DNA of 64,000 bases from Sulfurovum sp. FS08-3 (GCA_000830175.1 JQIS01000001.1:363959-427958), one strand, 5' to 3'. Counted from the first letter of the stretch, positions 33,021-43,015 are shown. Notes: generated by a model not told the origin, from the sequence alone. Made by a program: numbers and translations.

Positions 33021-35498
33021 ATGAATGTGAGAATGATTGTGACAACGCTTTTTGTCTCTCTCTTTTTTCTATCGTGTGGAGGTTCAAGTAGCTCATCCAA
33101 AGCTACCAATGACACAAAGCCACAAGAGGATGCTTTTGCCAAGATTGTTGCCTATGTCCAAAGTGAGGGCAATGCAACGTTGCCTACCACGAGTGATTAC
33201 AATAGCGTTGGAGCCACAAAGGTTAATGCTCAAAATATAGATTATATCAACTCTATATTTGCAAAATACATCACAACTCAGTATGTTCAAAAGAGCAGCA
33301 ACGTTGTAGAACTTGTCGATTCGATTGTTTTAAATCAAGCGGTTTTAATTGATTCGGAAGATAGCGTCATGCAAACCAAAAGCATAACGCTTAGGCTTGT
33401 CAATACCAAAGAGAGCAACCTTAGTGCATTGGCGTGGCTTGATGAGAATGCAACCGTCATGGGCAATGCACCCACACAAAATTATGAGGCTATGGATAAA
33501 GTAGGCAAAGAGTTTATAATTGTGCGTGTGAAGTTTAAAGATGATTCAGTGGCATTGGCTTACAAAGAGATTGAGACTACCGCCTATCAAAATGCCTTAA
33601 CGCAAATCAAAGGCGTACCCCCTAGTAGTGTCAAACAAGATGAAAATTACACCTATACCCCCTCCATTTACAATCCCGACAAAGATACGCTCACCTTTAA
33701 AGCTACCCATTTGCCCAGTTGGCTAAGGCTTGATAGTACTACAGGCAAGATTTGGGGCATACCCACCAACGCCGATGTAGGCATCGCTAGAGATATTAAC
33801 ATCAGTGTCAATGATGGTCACGATGTTGTCTATATCAAACCTTTTGATATTGAGGTTATCAATGTCAATGATGCTCCTACTATCGAGGGGACACCCCCTC
33901 CAAAGGCCTACGAGGATAGCAACTACAGCTTTTTGCCCATAGCCAAAGATATAGATGCCAACACAACGTTTCTCTTCACCTCTGCCAATTTCCCCGCATG
34001 GCTTAGCATCAATGCCCAAACGGGACGGGTAAGTGGAATACCAAGGCAAAGCGATGTAGGTATCAAAAATCAATTGCGTATTCTTGTAAGCGATGGGGAG
34101 CATAGCGATACGATTGAGTTTAGATTGGAGATTATTCCCGTCAATGATGCACCTCAAATTCAAAGTGTAGGCAACCGTGTCAATGTTTATGAAGATAGTA
34201 ACTTCTCACTTGATATCAATGCTACCGATGAAGAGAATGAGACTTTTACCTTCAGAGCCACCGATTTGCCTCAATGGGCAAAGCTTGATAGTGCAACGGG
34301 TAAGATAAGTGGAGTCCCAACCAACGATAATGTAGGACTTAGCAACCCCATTAGGGTGTTTGTGCGTGATGTTCATGGGGGCGAGTCCAACACAAGCTTC
34401 CAAATCAATGTCATCAATACCAACGATGCCCCCGTATTCAAAATCACCAAGCTACCCGATGCTCACGAGGATAGTCTCTATCTTTATGCAATAGAGGTTG
34501 AAGATGTGGATGCTAATGATTTGTTGGAGTATCGTGTTACCAATCTTCCAAGTTGGCTCTATGTCAAACCCGCAAACGGTGAAGTAGCAGGAATACCTAC
34601 CAATGACGATGTGGGAGTTTCCAAAGATATTAACGTGACAGTTTATGATGGTACGGTATCGGTATCAAGGGTTTTTGATATAAAAGTTATCAATGTCAAT
34701 GACGCTCCAACGATTTGGGGTAAACCTCTCCAAAAATCTATTCCTGCTACGATTGATTTCAAATTTACGCCCAACGCCGATGATGAAGATACCAATACAA
34801 CGCTTAGCTTTAGTATCGCCAACAATCCCGCATGGATGCGTATCAATAGTACCACAGGCGTGGTGAGTGGCTATCCAGAGGCTTTGGATGCGGGTGAATA
34901 CACGGGCATAGTCGTAAGCGTAAGTGATGGAATTGCAAGTGCCGATTTGGAAGAGTTTAATGTAACCGTTACACCTATTACCAAGCCTCTCAAGACAGGA
35001 CAAGAGTTGAGTTATGTGACCTACGATGATGGCCATTACGACAAAGGTGAAGTAAGAAGCTTCACAAGAGCCGACGATATTGTCACCTCTACCTCCATGG
35101 GGCTTATGTGGCAAGACAATGCCGATGTTATCACGCTCAAAAAACCGTGGCTTACAGAGCTTAATTATCAGGGTTATCGACACGAAGATACCTCAGGCGA
35201 TACCGCAGCGACCTATTGTTCCAATTTGAGGTTGGGTGGCTACAGTGATTGGCGAGTCCCTAGCGTAGAGGAGCTTATGAGTATTAGCGACAAATCTAAG
35301 GTCAATAACGGTGTCGATAAGTTTGAAAACTCTATTGATGCACAGTTTCTCTATGCCAATGGAGAGATTTATTGGTCATCGACTTCACTCAAATCGGAGA
35401 GTTCAAAAGCATGGACGGTCAAGTTTGATTACGGTAGCAACCGTTGGAGCAATAAATCCGATACGTATTTTGTGCGATGCGTTCGCAATAAGGAGTAG
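33021..35498 (+). CDS. Surface lipoprotein with Ig-like repeats and C-terminal DUF1566
   Basis: 825 residues from ATG 33021, preferred because TAGGAG then has normal spacing. Signal with lipobox F-L-S-C at about 19. After a ~190-residue N region come at least five tandem Ig-like (He_PIG/dystroglycan-type) modules of ~95 residues with the recurring signature N-D-A-P, Y-E-D-S, L-P-x-W-L and G-x-I-S-G-I-P-T-N-D-D-V-G. It ends in a DUF1566/Lcl-type domain: G-L-M-W-Q-D-N, G-G-Y-S-D-W-R-V-P, Y-W-S-S-T and Y-F-V-R-C-V-R. Likely displayed on the cell surface for adhesion. A second DUF1566 gene follows at once. Confidence 0.87.
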   Translation: MNVRMIVTTLFVSLFFLSCGGSSSSSKATNDTKPQEDAFAKIVAYVQSEGNATLPTTSDYNSVGATKVNAQNIDYINSIFAKYITTQYVQKSSNVVELVDSIVLNQAVLIDSEDSVMQTKSITLRLVNTKESNLSALAWLDENATVMGNAPTQNYEAMDKVGKEFIIVRVKFKDDSVALAYKEIETTAYQNALTQIKGVPPSSVKQDENYTYTPSIYNPDKDTLTFKATHLPSWLRLDSTTGKIWGIPTNADVGIARDINISVNDGHDVVYIKPFDIEVINVNDAPTIEGTPPPKAYEDSNYSFLPIAKDIDANTTFLFTSANFPAWLSINAQTGRVSGIPRQSDVGIKNQLRILVSDGEHSDTIEFRLEIIPVNDAPQIQSVGNRVNVYEDSNFSLDINATDEENETFTFRATDLPQWAKLDSATGKISGVPTNDNVGLSNPIRVFVRDVHGGESNTSFQINVINTNDAPVFKITKLPDAHEDSLYLYAIEVEDVDANDLLEYRVTNLPSWLYVKPANGEVAGIPTNDDVGVSKDINVTVYDGTVSVSRVFDIKVINVNDAPTIWGKPLQKSIPATIDFKFTPNADDEDTNTTLSFSIANNPAWMRINSTTGVVSGYPEALDAGEYTGIVVSVSDGIASADLEEFNVTVTPITKPLKTGQELSYVTYDDGHYDKGEVRSFTRADDIVTSTSMGLMWQDNADVITLKKPWLTELNYQGYRHEDTSGDTAATYCSNLRLGGYSDWRVPSVEELMSISDKSKVNNGVDKFENSIDAQFLYANGEIYWSSTSLKSESSKAWTVKFDYGSNRWSNKSDTYFVRCVRNKE

Positions 35499-35500
35499 TC

Positions 35501-35950
35501 ATGAAACGAAGTGTGATAGTTATATTTTTTTTAAGCTCTCTTTATGGAGAGTATTACAAGCAAGAGAACAAGGTGATTGAGGTCGCTACAGCCTTTATGT
35601 GGCAAGATGAGGCGTATTCTCAAAGCGAACTCGATGCCTACAGCGGTGGAGACAGCGTCGATAAGGTACAAAACTTTGAGGGGGCTATTGAGTATTGTGA
35701 GGCTTTGGTGCTTGATGGATACAGCGATTGGCGATTGCCAAACTTTACAGAGCTTTATCTATTGGCGGATCGTAACGTAAGCCAACCCTCTATCGATGCA
35801 ACGTTTGACAATACACCAATAGGGAAGTACTGGAGTTCAACCACCTCAGCCGACCAATCAACGCAAGGATGGGTTGTAGATTTTTTACACGGCAATTCAG
35901 AGTTGCTCGATAAGAGCAGTAGCGCTTATGTGCGTTGCATACGAAATTAA
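35501..35950 (+). CDS. Secreted DUF1566-domain protein
   Basis: 149 residues: a short signal peptide then one DUF1566 module with A-F-M-W-Q-D-E, C-E-A-L-V-L-D-G-Y-S-D-W-R-L-P, K-Y-W-S-S-T-T and Y-V-R-C-I-R-N at the end. The same motifs end the preceding lipoprotein, so the two modules are paralogous. It starts three bases after the upstream stop with AAGGAG inside that gene's end, so the two form an operon. Function unknown; the domain is common in exported proteins. Confidence 0.8.
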   Translation: MKRSVIVIFFLSSLYGEYYKQENKVIEVATAFMWQDEAYSQSELDAYSGGDSVDKVQNFEGAIEYCEALVLDGYSDWRLPNFTELYLLADRNVSQPSIDATFDNTPIGKYWSSTTSADQSTQGWVVDFLHGNSELLDKSSSAYVRCIRN

Positions 35951-35962
35951 AGGAGAAAAAAG

Positions 35963-36556
35963 ATGAGATTTGTTGTTGTTTTGTTGTTTTTGTTCAATAG
36001 TGTATGGGCAGATACGTTGCGTAATGAGATACGAGAGGAGTACAATGCTCCCGTAAGCAATATGGAGACTCAAGAGATTAACAGTAATGGGATTAATATC
36101 ACCTTGCGTTATCCAGCACATGTCTATGCAGGTGAAACGTTCACGGTTTACGCCTCAATGACCAACAGCATTGATTACGCCACTATGGGAGGTCTCACCT
36201 TATCGTTCCCTCAATACAACTCTATGGATGCTAATATACTCTCACGACGATTTGATAAGCTCAATGGCTATCTTCCGCCCTCCAAGCTCTACAGTCGTGT
36301 CTATAACCGAAACATTCCTATTGATTACTATGTGATAGAGGGGTGGGAGAATGAGTGGAGCTACGGTGCTACCAAACACATGAGACTTCAATTCAAAGCC
36401 CCCTACAGTATTCCTCAAATTGAGGTCAATGTACGAGGGGTTTTGATTTTTGGCAGAGGGCGAAACAAACAAGAGGTTGCCGTCCCTATCCATAGCTACC
36501 TCAACGATCAACAAGGCTACCCCGTAACTCAAATTGTTATTAAGGTGTTGCGTTAG
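35963..36556 (+). CDS. Exported protein of unknown function
   Basis: 197 residues with a clear signal peptide (R-F-V-V-V-L-L-F-L-F-N-S-V-W-A then D-T). The mature part is beta-rich (I-N-I-T-L-R-Y-P-A-H-V-Y-A-G-E-T-F-T-V-Y-A), suggesting an immunoglobulin- or CARDB-like fold (inference). It begins 12 bases after the DUF1566 gene with a strong AAGGAG site and is the last plus-strand gene of this operon. No family recognised. Confidence 0.7.
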   Translation: MRFVVVLLFLFNSVWADTLRNEIREEYNAPVSNMETQEINSNGINITLRYPAHVYAGETFTVYASMTNSIDYATMGGLTLSFPQYNSMDANILSRRFDKLNGYLPPSKLYSRVYNRNIPIDYYVIEGWENEWSYGATKHMRLQFKAPYSIPQIEVNVRGVLIFGRGRNKQEVAVPIHSYLNDQQGYPVTQIVIKVLR

Positions 36557-36592
36557 AATTTGACCATTCAATATTAAGCTTGTCATTGCGAA

Positions 36593-36642
36593 TGAAGTGA
36601 AGCAATCTCAAATGTTGTAGATTGCTTCGTGCCTCGCAATGA
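36593..36642. repeat. Minimal TCATTGCGA palindromic element
   Basis: TCATTGCGA ... GAAGCAATCT, short loop, AGATTGCTTC ... TCGCAATGA: 50 bp, the two outer arms of the 21019-21176 element without its interior. It lies between convergent genes and could stop transcription from both sides. Confidence 0.75.
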
Positions 36643-36659
36643 CCGTCATGACGAAATCT

Positions 36660-37769
36660 CTAAAAAGCGTAACTTAGATGCACATTAAAAGCACTAGGAT
36701 ATTCAATATCGTTGATGGCTATGGAGGCTTTGAAGTCGTAGAGTTCAATGCCAAGCATCAAAGCACCAAATCGCCCCTCATAGCCCAATGTGTAGTCGAT
36801 GTTGGCGTTTGAGTGATAGGTTAGCGACGCAAAAGGTAAGAGAAAGTTTTGATAATACCCAATGCCTAGCGTGGTATCGAATCTATCGTCATGCTTATAG
36901 TTGTAGGTGAGTTGATACTTTGCTTCAAGCTTTTGGGTATGCTCTTCGTAGCGTTCAAATCCGCTAAGAGAGGGTTTGTATTTGACGTAACCATCTTTGT
37001 CGTACTCTTTTGTGTTGGATAGAATCGAAACCTCTGAGTAGGGAAGCTCATGCCAATAGATAGCTGAAGCAAAATCTTCGATGAGTAGCGTAAAGGTGTG
37101 TTGTGCGTGTTGATACTCCAAACCCATTTTGAGTGAATACCCGTATCCCAAAGGCTTCTCAACGTCTAACGAGTAGAGTAGATTTTTGTGGTAGTAGTAC
37201 TCACTATGACCCTCAAAATCATAGGTTTTGGTATCGACAATATCGGCATAAGCATCGACAAATCCCTCTTGCATTCCAAAGGCTTGAAGCAACGCTACCC
37301 CTCCAAAAGCTTTGAAGTTTGGGTTAATCACAAAAGATTTGGAGAGTACCAGATTGTGCGAAGCCAAACCGTAAACTTTAAGCAAAGCATCGTAACGCTC
37401 TCCTAGTGGCAAATCGCTTTTGGTATTGACAAGTTGCAAAATATCGGTGGTTTGTTTATCGGTTTGGACAAACATCTCATAACGCAACGCATAGCCCAAA
37501 TACCAATCCCCAATCCCCATACCTATATCGGCTCGATGGCTAATAATGGCGATATTGCTACCCTCTTTGGGTGAGTAGCCTTTGGCATTCCATGTGTATT
37601 GGGCTTCATCTTTGAGGGCTATGGCATCGTTGGCGTTGCGATATTGAAGTGAGAAGTTGTAATGCTTTTTGTCAAAGTGATTAAAGAGTGAAAGAGGTTG
37701 TGCAAAAGCCAAGAGTGGCAACCAAACCACCCCCCAAAGGATAGGGGGCTTTTTAGTAGAGCGATTCAA
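36660..37769 (-). CDS. Outer-membrane beta-barrel-like protein
   Basis: 369 residues, signal peptide ending L-L-A-F-A-Q. The rest alternates aromatic and polar residues in short strands (for example Y-N-F-S-L-Q-Y, W-Y-L-G-Y-A-L-R-Y, L-G-I-G-Y-Y-Q-N-F) and ends N-V-H-L-S-Y-A-F with the C-terminal Phe expected for BAM-dependent barrels. Predicted 14-16 strands (estimate). Its start lies 17 bases inside the end of the upstream lipoprotein gene, so the pair is co-translated. Substrate or ligand unknown. Confidence 0.7.
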   Translation of the reverse strand: MNRSTKKPPILWGVVWLPLLAFAQPLSLFNHFDKKHYNFSLQYRNANDAIALKDEAQYTWNAKGYSPKEGSNIAIISHRADIGMGIGDWYLGYALRYEMFVQTDKQTTDILQLVNTKSDLPLGERYDALLKVYGLASHNLVLSKSFVINPNFKAFGGVALLQAFGMQEGFVDAYADIVDTKTYDFEGHSEYYYHKNLLYSLDVEKPLGYGYSLKMGLEYQHAQHTFTLLIEDFASAIYWHELPYSEVSILSNTKEYDKDGYVKYKPSLSGFERYEEHTQKLEAKYQLTYNYKHDDRFDTTLGIGYYQNFLLPFASLTYHSNANIDYTLGYEGRFGALMLGIELYDFKASIAINDIEYPSAFNVHLSYAF

Positions 37770-39777
37770 ATGAACCGTCGGTATATTTGACTATCAACAC
37801 ACCTTCTCGATAATCAACAACGCCTATAAGTGTGCCATCTTTGGTCACGATACTGCCGTTGCCGCCCAGATCACCTGCGATGACCAATCCATTGTGAAGG
37901 TTAAAGCTTCCTTTGATACCCAAATTGTTGGTCACTACTATAGTGCCGTTGTCTTGTTCTTGCGAGGTGAAGCTTAGCGTTGCGTTGGCTACCATTCCAT
38001 CGCCTGTATAGTAGATTTTTGCTTTTTGCGAACCATCTGTGAAGTTTTCAAACTCAAAATTGACAATACTTTCTGCTTGATTGGCTATTTTGATAGTGCC
38101 GTTGATGTTGAGTTTGAGCAATGGGTCATAGTTCTCATCGTCAATAGTAGCTTGTGTCACCAGTTTGACATCTTTCCAATTAGCAATGATTTGTGCATCG
38201 ATTTTGGTTTGATTTTGGGTATTGAGAATGTATCCATTGAAGACGATTTGCTCGGGCATATAGCCACCGTTTTCTACGATATTGCTATTGATAGCATAGC
38301 TAGGAATATCGATACGGGCATCGACTTGATAGTGCTTGATGGTACCGCTAAAGACTACCTCCTCTAGCTTGGCATACTTCCCACCTGAAAGCGTGTTGCT
38401 TTGGGTGACCATTTTGGTAACATTGAGTATTTGATTATCCTTTTGGAGTACTCCGTTGGTAAGTATGGTTTTGATTAATCCGCTACTATTAATGACGCTT
38501 AAATCCCCTTTGAGCGATTGTATGCCAATATCATTTATCTCTTTGCTATTGACCACGTCGCTGTATCGATAGGCAGGTAGTGTGCCATCAAATTTGAAGC
38601 TCAATTGAGTATAGAGATTGCTCTCTAGGTAGTTTTGAGGCATATCGGTGGGTACGGTTACGCTCCCTTTGTAGAGATTGTCTTTGCCAAATTGGTAGTT
38701 CCATGTAGTAGCCGATGTTTTGGTGACTTTGATATTCATACCCGCTCCATCGCCGATAATGTCAAAGTTTTCAATTTTGCCCAACTCAATAGCATCGAAA
38801 ATGACGTTAAGCACCGCACTTTTGTAGATAGCTGCACTGTCAAATGTGACACCAAATTCATTGACTACTTCGCCAAATCCAGCTAGTTCTACATCTACTG
38901 TACCGCTTTTTTGGGCTGTTTCATAATCAACAAGTGCCAAAGTAGAAGTTCGCAAATCTTTGAACATTCCTTTTGCGTAGCTAATCGCCTCATCTTCATC
39001 AATCGTCCCATCGTTGTTGTTATCGGTTGTATCGTCTCCTGTAGAGGGAGTGTAGCTTCCGTCATTTTCGGTTAGGTTGTTGGAGACATTGTTATCTTTG
39101 ATAGCATCAGAGAGGTCTTTGGTGGTGTTGCTATCGCCCGCACTTCCATCGCTTACATCTTGGGCGACTTCATCGACAATCTCTTGTACCGTTTTGTTTT
39201 GATCATTGGCTACATCAAGAATAGCGTTGATGATAGAGCCATAGACACCTTCGGAGGGATTGTCATTGATAGGATCTACTCCAAAGATTTCACCAATTTG
39301 CGAACGTGCTTCTTCAAACGCCGCTTGCGTAATTGAACCTAGATTGCTACTAAGTTCCAAGGCACGTTGATAGACCATTTCGGTAAGGGGTGAGATGTTT
39401 GCAATGACGGGTGTCGTACGACCCGATGTGACCCCAAATGAACGCAATCTCGTATTGAGCGGACACACTTTTTGTGTTCCATCAAGAGCCGACATCATAG
39501 AGTCTTTGTCGCAAGTGACTTCGACAACAACCAATCCCATGTAATCTTTGATAACCAAGTGATAGCTACCGTTTTGATCGCTTCGTGTCGCTGCAAGTTT
39601 TGCATTGACGTTGGTGTAGCCTGTGATGATACCATTGACTATCAAATCATCAACAGCAACTCCTTCCATTGTCGAAGTAATCTCTTCAACTACTCTAGCA
39701 CTACCGCTTCCGCCGTCGCACGAGCTTAACAGCGAGATAGCAAAGAGTGAAACGAGTAAAAGTTTAAAATTTTTCAT
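37753..39777 (-). CDS. Large lipoprotein with an EF-hand-like calcium loop
   Basis: 674 residues. Signal with lipobox S-L-L-S-S-C at Cys20. An early carboxypeptidase-regulatory-like segment (D-D-L-I-V-N-G-I-I-T-G-Y) precedes an Asp/Ser-rich linker. Near residue 255 is a canonical EF-hand loop D-N-N-N-D-G-T-I-D-E-D-E. The C-terminal half is repetitive beta structure (I-K-G-S-F-N-L-H-N-G-L, I-V-T-K-D-G-T-L-I-G-V). It overlaps the barrel gene downstream by 17 bases, suggesting a surface complex of lipoprotein plus barrel (inference). Confidence 0.75.
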   Translation of the reverse strand: MKNFKLLLVSLFAISLLSSCDGGSGSARVVEEITSTMEGVAVDDLIVNGIITGYTNVNAKLAATRSDQNGSYHLVIKDYMGLVVVEVTCDKDSMMSALDGTQKVCPLNTRLRSFGVTSGRTTPVIANISPLTEMVYQRALELSSNLGSITQAAFEEARSQIGEIFGVDPINDNPSEGVYGSIINAILDVANDQNKTVQEIVDEVAQDVSDGSAGDSNTTKDLSDAIKDNNVSNNLTENDGSYTPSTGDDTTDNNNDGTIDEDEAISYAKGMFKDLRTSTLALVDYETAQKSGTVDVELAGFGEVVNEFGVTFDSAAIYKSAVLNVIFDAIELGKIENFDIIGDGAGMNIKVTKTSATTWNYQFGKDNLYKGSVTVPTDMPQNYLESNLYTQLSFKFDGTLPAYRYSDVVNSKEINDIGIQSLKGDLSVINSSGLIKTILTNGVLQKDNQILNVTKMVTQSNTLSGGKYAKLEEVVFSGTIKHYQVDARIDIPSYAINSNIVENGGYMPEQIVFNGYILNTQNQTKIDAQIIANWKDVKLVTQATIDDENYDPLLKLNINGTIKIANQAESIVNFEFENFTDGSQKAKIYYTGDGMVANATLSFTSQEQDNGTIVVTNNLGIKGSFNLHNGLVIAGDLGGNGSIVTKDGTLIGVVDYREGVLIVKYTDGSFESLY

Positions 39778-39912
39778 ATCCCTAACTCCTAATTTTAATA
39801 TCTATTAATATTATACAACAAAAAACTAAATAAATGGTAGAGTTTTTAAGCAAAAGTAGCACAAGAGATTAAAAACTATATTTCAATTTACATTAATACA
39901 AAAGAGCGAAGC

Positions 39913-40386
39913 CTATGATTGAGCCAACTCTTTGAGCTTTGTTTTCACCGCTTCGACGTGTCCTTTGACTTTGACACTACGCCACAACGCCGCAATTTTT
40001 CCATCGGGTGAAATGATAAAGGTGCTTCGTACTACCCCCATGGACTCTTTGCCCATAAATTTTTTGAGTTGCCATACGCCGTAATCTTGACACAGCGACT
40101 TGTCTTCATCTGCCAAAAGGGTAATCGTGAGAGCTTTTTTGGCGATAAAGTTGCGATGTTTTTGGGGACTATCGGGACTTACACCCAAAACAATAGCATC
40201 GAGTGCTTCAAAGGCTTCGAGTTCATGGCTAAAATCACACGCCTCCGTGGTGCATCCTGGGGTATTGTCTCGTGGGTAGAAATACAAAACTATCCATTTG
40301 CCACTAAGGTCTCTTAGGCAAATCTCCTCGTGGTCTTGATTGGGTCTGCAAAAAGCGGGGGCATTATCATCAATATGTAACATCAT
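39913..40386 (-). CDS. bcp: Thioredoxin-dependent peroxiredoxin Bcp
   Basis: 157-residue atypical 2-Cys peroxiredoxin reducing hydrogen peroxide and organic hydroperoxides. Peroxidatic Cys45 is in P-G-C-T-T-E-A-C with resolving Cys50, and F-Y-P-R-D-N-T and R-S-T-F-I-I support the assignment. AGGA lies five bases before the first ATG. It diverges from mqnC; the 64-base gap must carry both promoters. Confidence 0.94.
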   Translation of the reverse strand: MMLHIDDNAPAFCRPNQDHEEICLRDLSGKWIVLYFYPRDNTPGCTTEACDFSHELEAFEALDAIVLGVSPDSPQKHRNFIAKKALTITLLADEDKSLCQDYGVWQLKKFMGKESMGVVRSTFIISPDGKIAALWRSVKVKGHVEAVKTKLKELAQS

Positions 40387-40450
40387 GGTATCCTGTTTTT
40401 AATTTTTTTTGTAGTATAACAAAATGAGCTTATAAAAAAAAGGATATAAT

Positions 40451-41527
40451 GTGAGCCAAAACTGCAATAATAGAGATAACAGCATGAGAATGAGCGTAGA
40501 AGAGGCGATTGACCTCATCGAAAACGGTGACCTAAAAGAGCTAGGAGCGATGGCATTAGCCAAAAAACGAGAGCTTCATCCCCAAAAAATCACAACCTTT
40601 GTCGTCGATAGAAATATCAACTATACCAATATCTGTTGGGTTGATTGCAAATTTTGTGCCTTTTATCGTCATGAAAAAGATAACGATGCGTATGTATTAA
40701 GCTTTGAGGAGATTGATACCAAAATTGATGAGCTTTTGGCTATTGGCGGTACGCAAATCCTCTTTCAGGGGGGCGTTCACCCCAAACTTCGCATCGAGTG
40801 GTACGAAGATTTGGTAGCCCATATCCACACCAAATATCCTCAAATCACCATTCACGGCTTTTCGGCGATTGAGATTGACTATATTGCCCGTATCTCTAAA
40901 ATCTCGGTCGAAGAGGTATTGACAAGGCTTCATCAAAAGGGCTTAGCCTCGATACCTGGAGCGGGAGCGGAGATACTCAACGATAGAGTACGAGACATTA
41001 TTGCCCCTCGCAAGATTGACAAAGATATTTGGCTTGATGTTCACCGCAAAGCCCACAAACTAGGCATCAAATCGACGGCTACCATGATGTATGGTACGGT
41101 TGAAACCACAGCAGAGATTGTAGAGCATTGGGATGCAATACGCCAACTTCAAGATGAGACAGGGGGCTTTAGAGCCTATATTATGTGGAGTTTTCAAAGC
41201 GATAATACACTCCTCAAACAAGAGTTCCCCGACATTATGAAACAATCCTCTAACCGCTATTTGCGACTCCTTGCGGTCTCAAGGCTCTTTTTGGATAATT
41301 TCAAAAATATTCAAAGCTCATGGGTGACACAAGGAAGCCTTATTGGGCAAATGGCACTGCTTTTTGGGGCTAATGATTTGGGAAGTACGATGATGGAAGA
41401 GAACGTCGTCTCAGCCGCAGGAGCAAAAAACAGCATGAATCAAGAGGAGATGATACGTCTCATTCAAGATTTGGACGAAAACCCCGCCAAACGCAACACC
41501 GCATACGAAATATTGGAGCGTTTTTGA
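40451..41527 (+). CDS. mqnC: Cyclic dehypoxanthinyl futalosine synthase
   Basis: Radical-SAM enzyme of the futalosine menaquinone pathway, which Campylobacterota use. 358 residues with the cluster-binding C-x3-C-x2-C motif (C-W-V-D-C-K-F-C), followed by A-F-Y-R-H, G-G-T-Q-I-L-F-Q-G-G-V-H-P and I-P-G-A-G-A-E-I-L. GTG at 40451 is chosen for its AAAGGATATAAT upstream site; a later ATG at 40484 would lose eleven residues. MqnE is a paralogue, but the G-G-V-H-P motif context fits MqnC better. Confidence 0.92.
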   Translation: MSQNCNNRDNSMRMSVEEAIDLIENGDLKELGAMALAKKRELHPQKITTFVVDRNINYTNICWVDCKFCAFYRHEKDNDAYVLSFEEIDTKIDELLAIGGTQILFQGGVHPKLRIEWYEDLVAHIHTKYPQITIHGFSAIEIDYIARISKISVEEVLTRLHQKGLASIPGAGAEILNDRVRDIIAPRKIDKDIWLDVHRKAHKLGIKSTATMMYGTVETTAEIVEHWDAIRQLQDETGGFRAYIMWSFQSDNTLLKQEFPDIMKQSSNRYLRLLAVSRLFLDNFKNIQSSWVTQGSLIGQMALLFGANDLGSTMMEENVVSAAGAKNSMNQEEMIRLIQDLDENPAKRNTAYEILERF

Positions 41528-41694
41528 GAAATATCATCAAGGATGAGTCTCTTTGGGGAATTTAGTTTGTATTGAGTATGCAAATAGAGACAACAAGCGT
41601 GAAAACTCTTTTGCAATGAGTTATTAAATGCAAATAGGCTACAATATAGAACTCAATTTTTAATATCAAATAAGTATCTAAGGAGAGTGACGAT

Positions 41695-42993
41695 TTGAAA
41701 AAGATACTCGTGCTAATTTTATTTTTACAAGGATGGTTAATGGGTGCGCAACTCAAACAAATTGAAATCAATGGAGTCAAAGTCGATGTTATTTACGAAC
41801 AAAGCGATTATATTCCTGCGGTATCGATGCAGATTATTTTTCGCCAAAGCGGATTTTTGAATGAAACCAAACTCGGACTCGCCTCTTTTAGTGCCAATAT
41901 GCTCAATGAAGGAACACACAAAGAGGGAAGTTTTGCTTTTGCTCAAAAGCTTGACGCTAAGGCGATTACGCTTCATGCCAATAGCGGTGATGAGACTTTT
42001 AGTATCGAAATTGAATCGCTCAAAGAGTATTTTGATGATGCCCTCAAATTGCTAGGAGAGCTACTAAGTGACCCCAACTACACCCAAGAGGCGTATCAAA
42101 AGGTACTCAAACAAGCATTGGGACGTATTGAGAAAAACAAAACCGATTTTGATTATGTCGCTTCACACCAACTCAAAGCGATGGTTTTTGAAGGTACGCA
42201 TTTGGCGTATCCCAAGATTGGAACCAAGGAGAGTTTGGAGAGTATCACCATCGACGATGTCAAAGGTTTTATTGCCGATGCACTTACATTAAATAATGTC
42301 ATCGTCGTAGCAGGTGGAGATATAAGCTTTGAAGAGCTTAGTGAGCATATCCAAAAGATTTTATCCCCTTTGCCAAAGCGTGATAAAACCTCTCCTCAAA
42401 AGCTTGTTATGAAGCCTATCGAGGAGACCAGAGAGTATTACGAAAAGACCCAACAAGCCTATATCTATTTTGCCGCTCCCTTTGCTATCGATTACAACGC
42501 TACCGACCAATACAAAGCCAAAGTAGCAGCGAGTATTTTGGGTTCGAGTGGATTTGGGAGTCGTATGCTAGAGGAGATTCGTGTCAAAAGAGGACTAGCC
42601 TATAGTGCGTATTGTTACTTTGCCAATCATCGCTACATCAACTACTTCACGGGAGCATTGCAGACCAAAATTGAGTCGCAAAAAGAGGCGATTGATGTTG
42701 TCAAAGCGATGGTTGGGGATTTTGTCGCCAAAGGAGTGACGCAAGAGGAGCTAACCAAAGCCAAAAAATATATTTTAGGTTCTGAACCGCTCAAAAATGA
42801 GTCGCTTTCGCAACGCCTCTCCAAGGCTTTTTATCACTACTACTATGACAAACCTTTGGATTATAGCCAACAAGAGTTGGAGTTGATTGATAAGCTTACC
42901 CTTGAGCAGCTCAATAGCTTCATCGCCTCACACCCCGAGATTGCCAAGCTAAGTTTTGCTGTAGTCACTGCCAAAGAGGGGAAGAAAAAATAA
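41695..42993 (+). CDS. M16-family peptidase-like protein without the zinc motif
   Basis: 432 residues with a signal peptide (I-L-V-L-I-L-F-L-Q-G-W-L-M-G-A). The fold is that of the M16 (insulinase/processing peptidase) family: G-L-A-S-F-S-A-N-M-L-N-E-G-T at the place where active members have H-x-x-E-H, and the late substrate-binding R/Y region G-S-R-M-L-E-E-I-R-V-K-R-G-L-A-Y. The H-x-x-E-H metal site is missing, so this is probably a non-catalytic partner. The TTG start has AAGGAGAG upstream. recG follows 22 bases later. Confidence 0.87.
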   Translation: MKKILVLILFLQGWLMGAQLKQIEINGVKVDVIYEQSDYIPAVSMQIIFRQSGFLNETKLGLASFSANMLNEGTHKEGSFAFAQKLDAKAITLHANSGDETFSIEIESLKEYFDDALKLLGELLSDPNYTQEAYQKVLKQALGRIEKNKTDFDYVASHQLKAMVFEGTHLAYPKIGTKESLESITIDDVKGFIADALTLNNVIVVAGGDISFEELSEHIQKILSPLPKRDKTSPQKLVMKPIEETREYYEKTQQAYIYFAAPFAIDYNATDQYKAKVAASILGSSGFGSRMLEEIRVKRGLAYSAYCYFANHRYINYFTGALQTKIESQKEAIDVVKAMVGDFVAKGVTQEELTKAKKYILGSEPLKNESLSQRLSKAFYHYYYDKPLDYSQQELELIDKLTLEQLNSFIASHPEIAKLSFAVVTAKEGKKK

Positions 42994-43015
42994 TCCAACA
43001 CCAAAGCCTCTTGCG

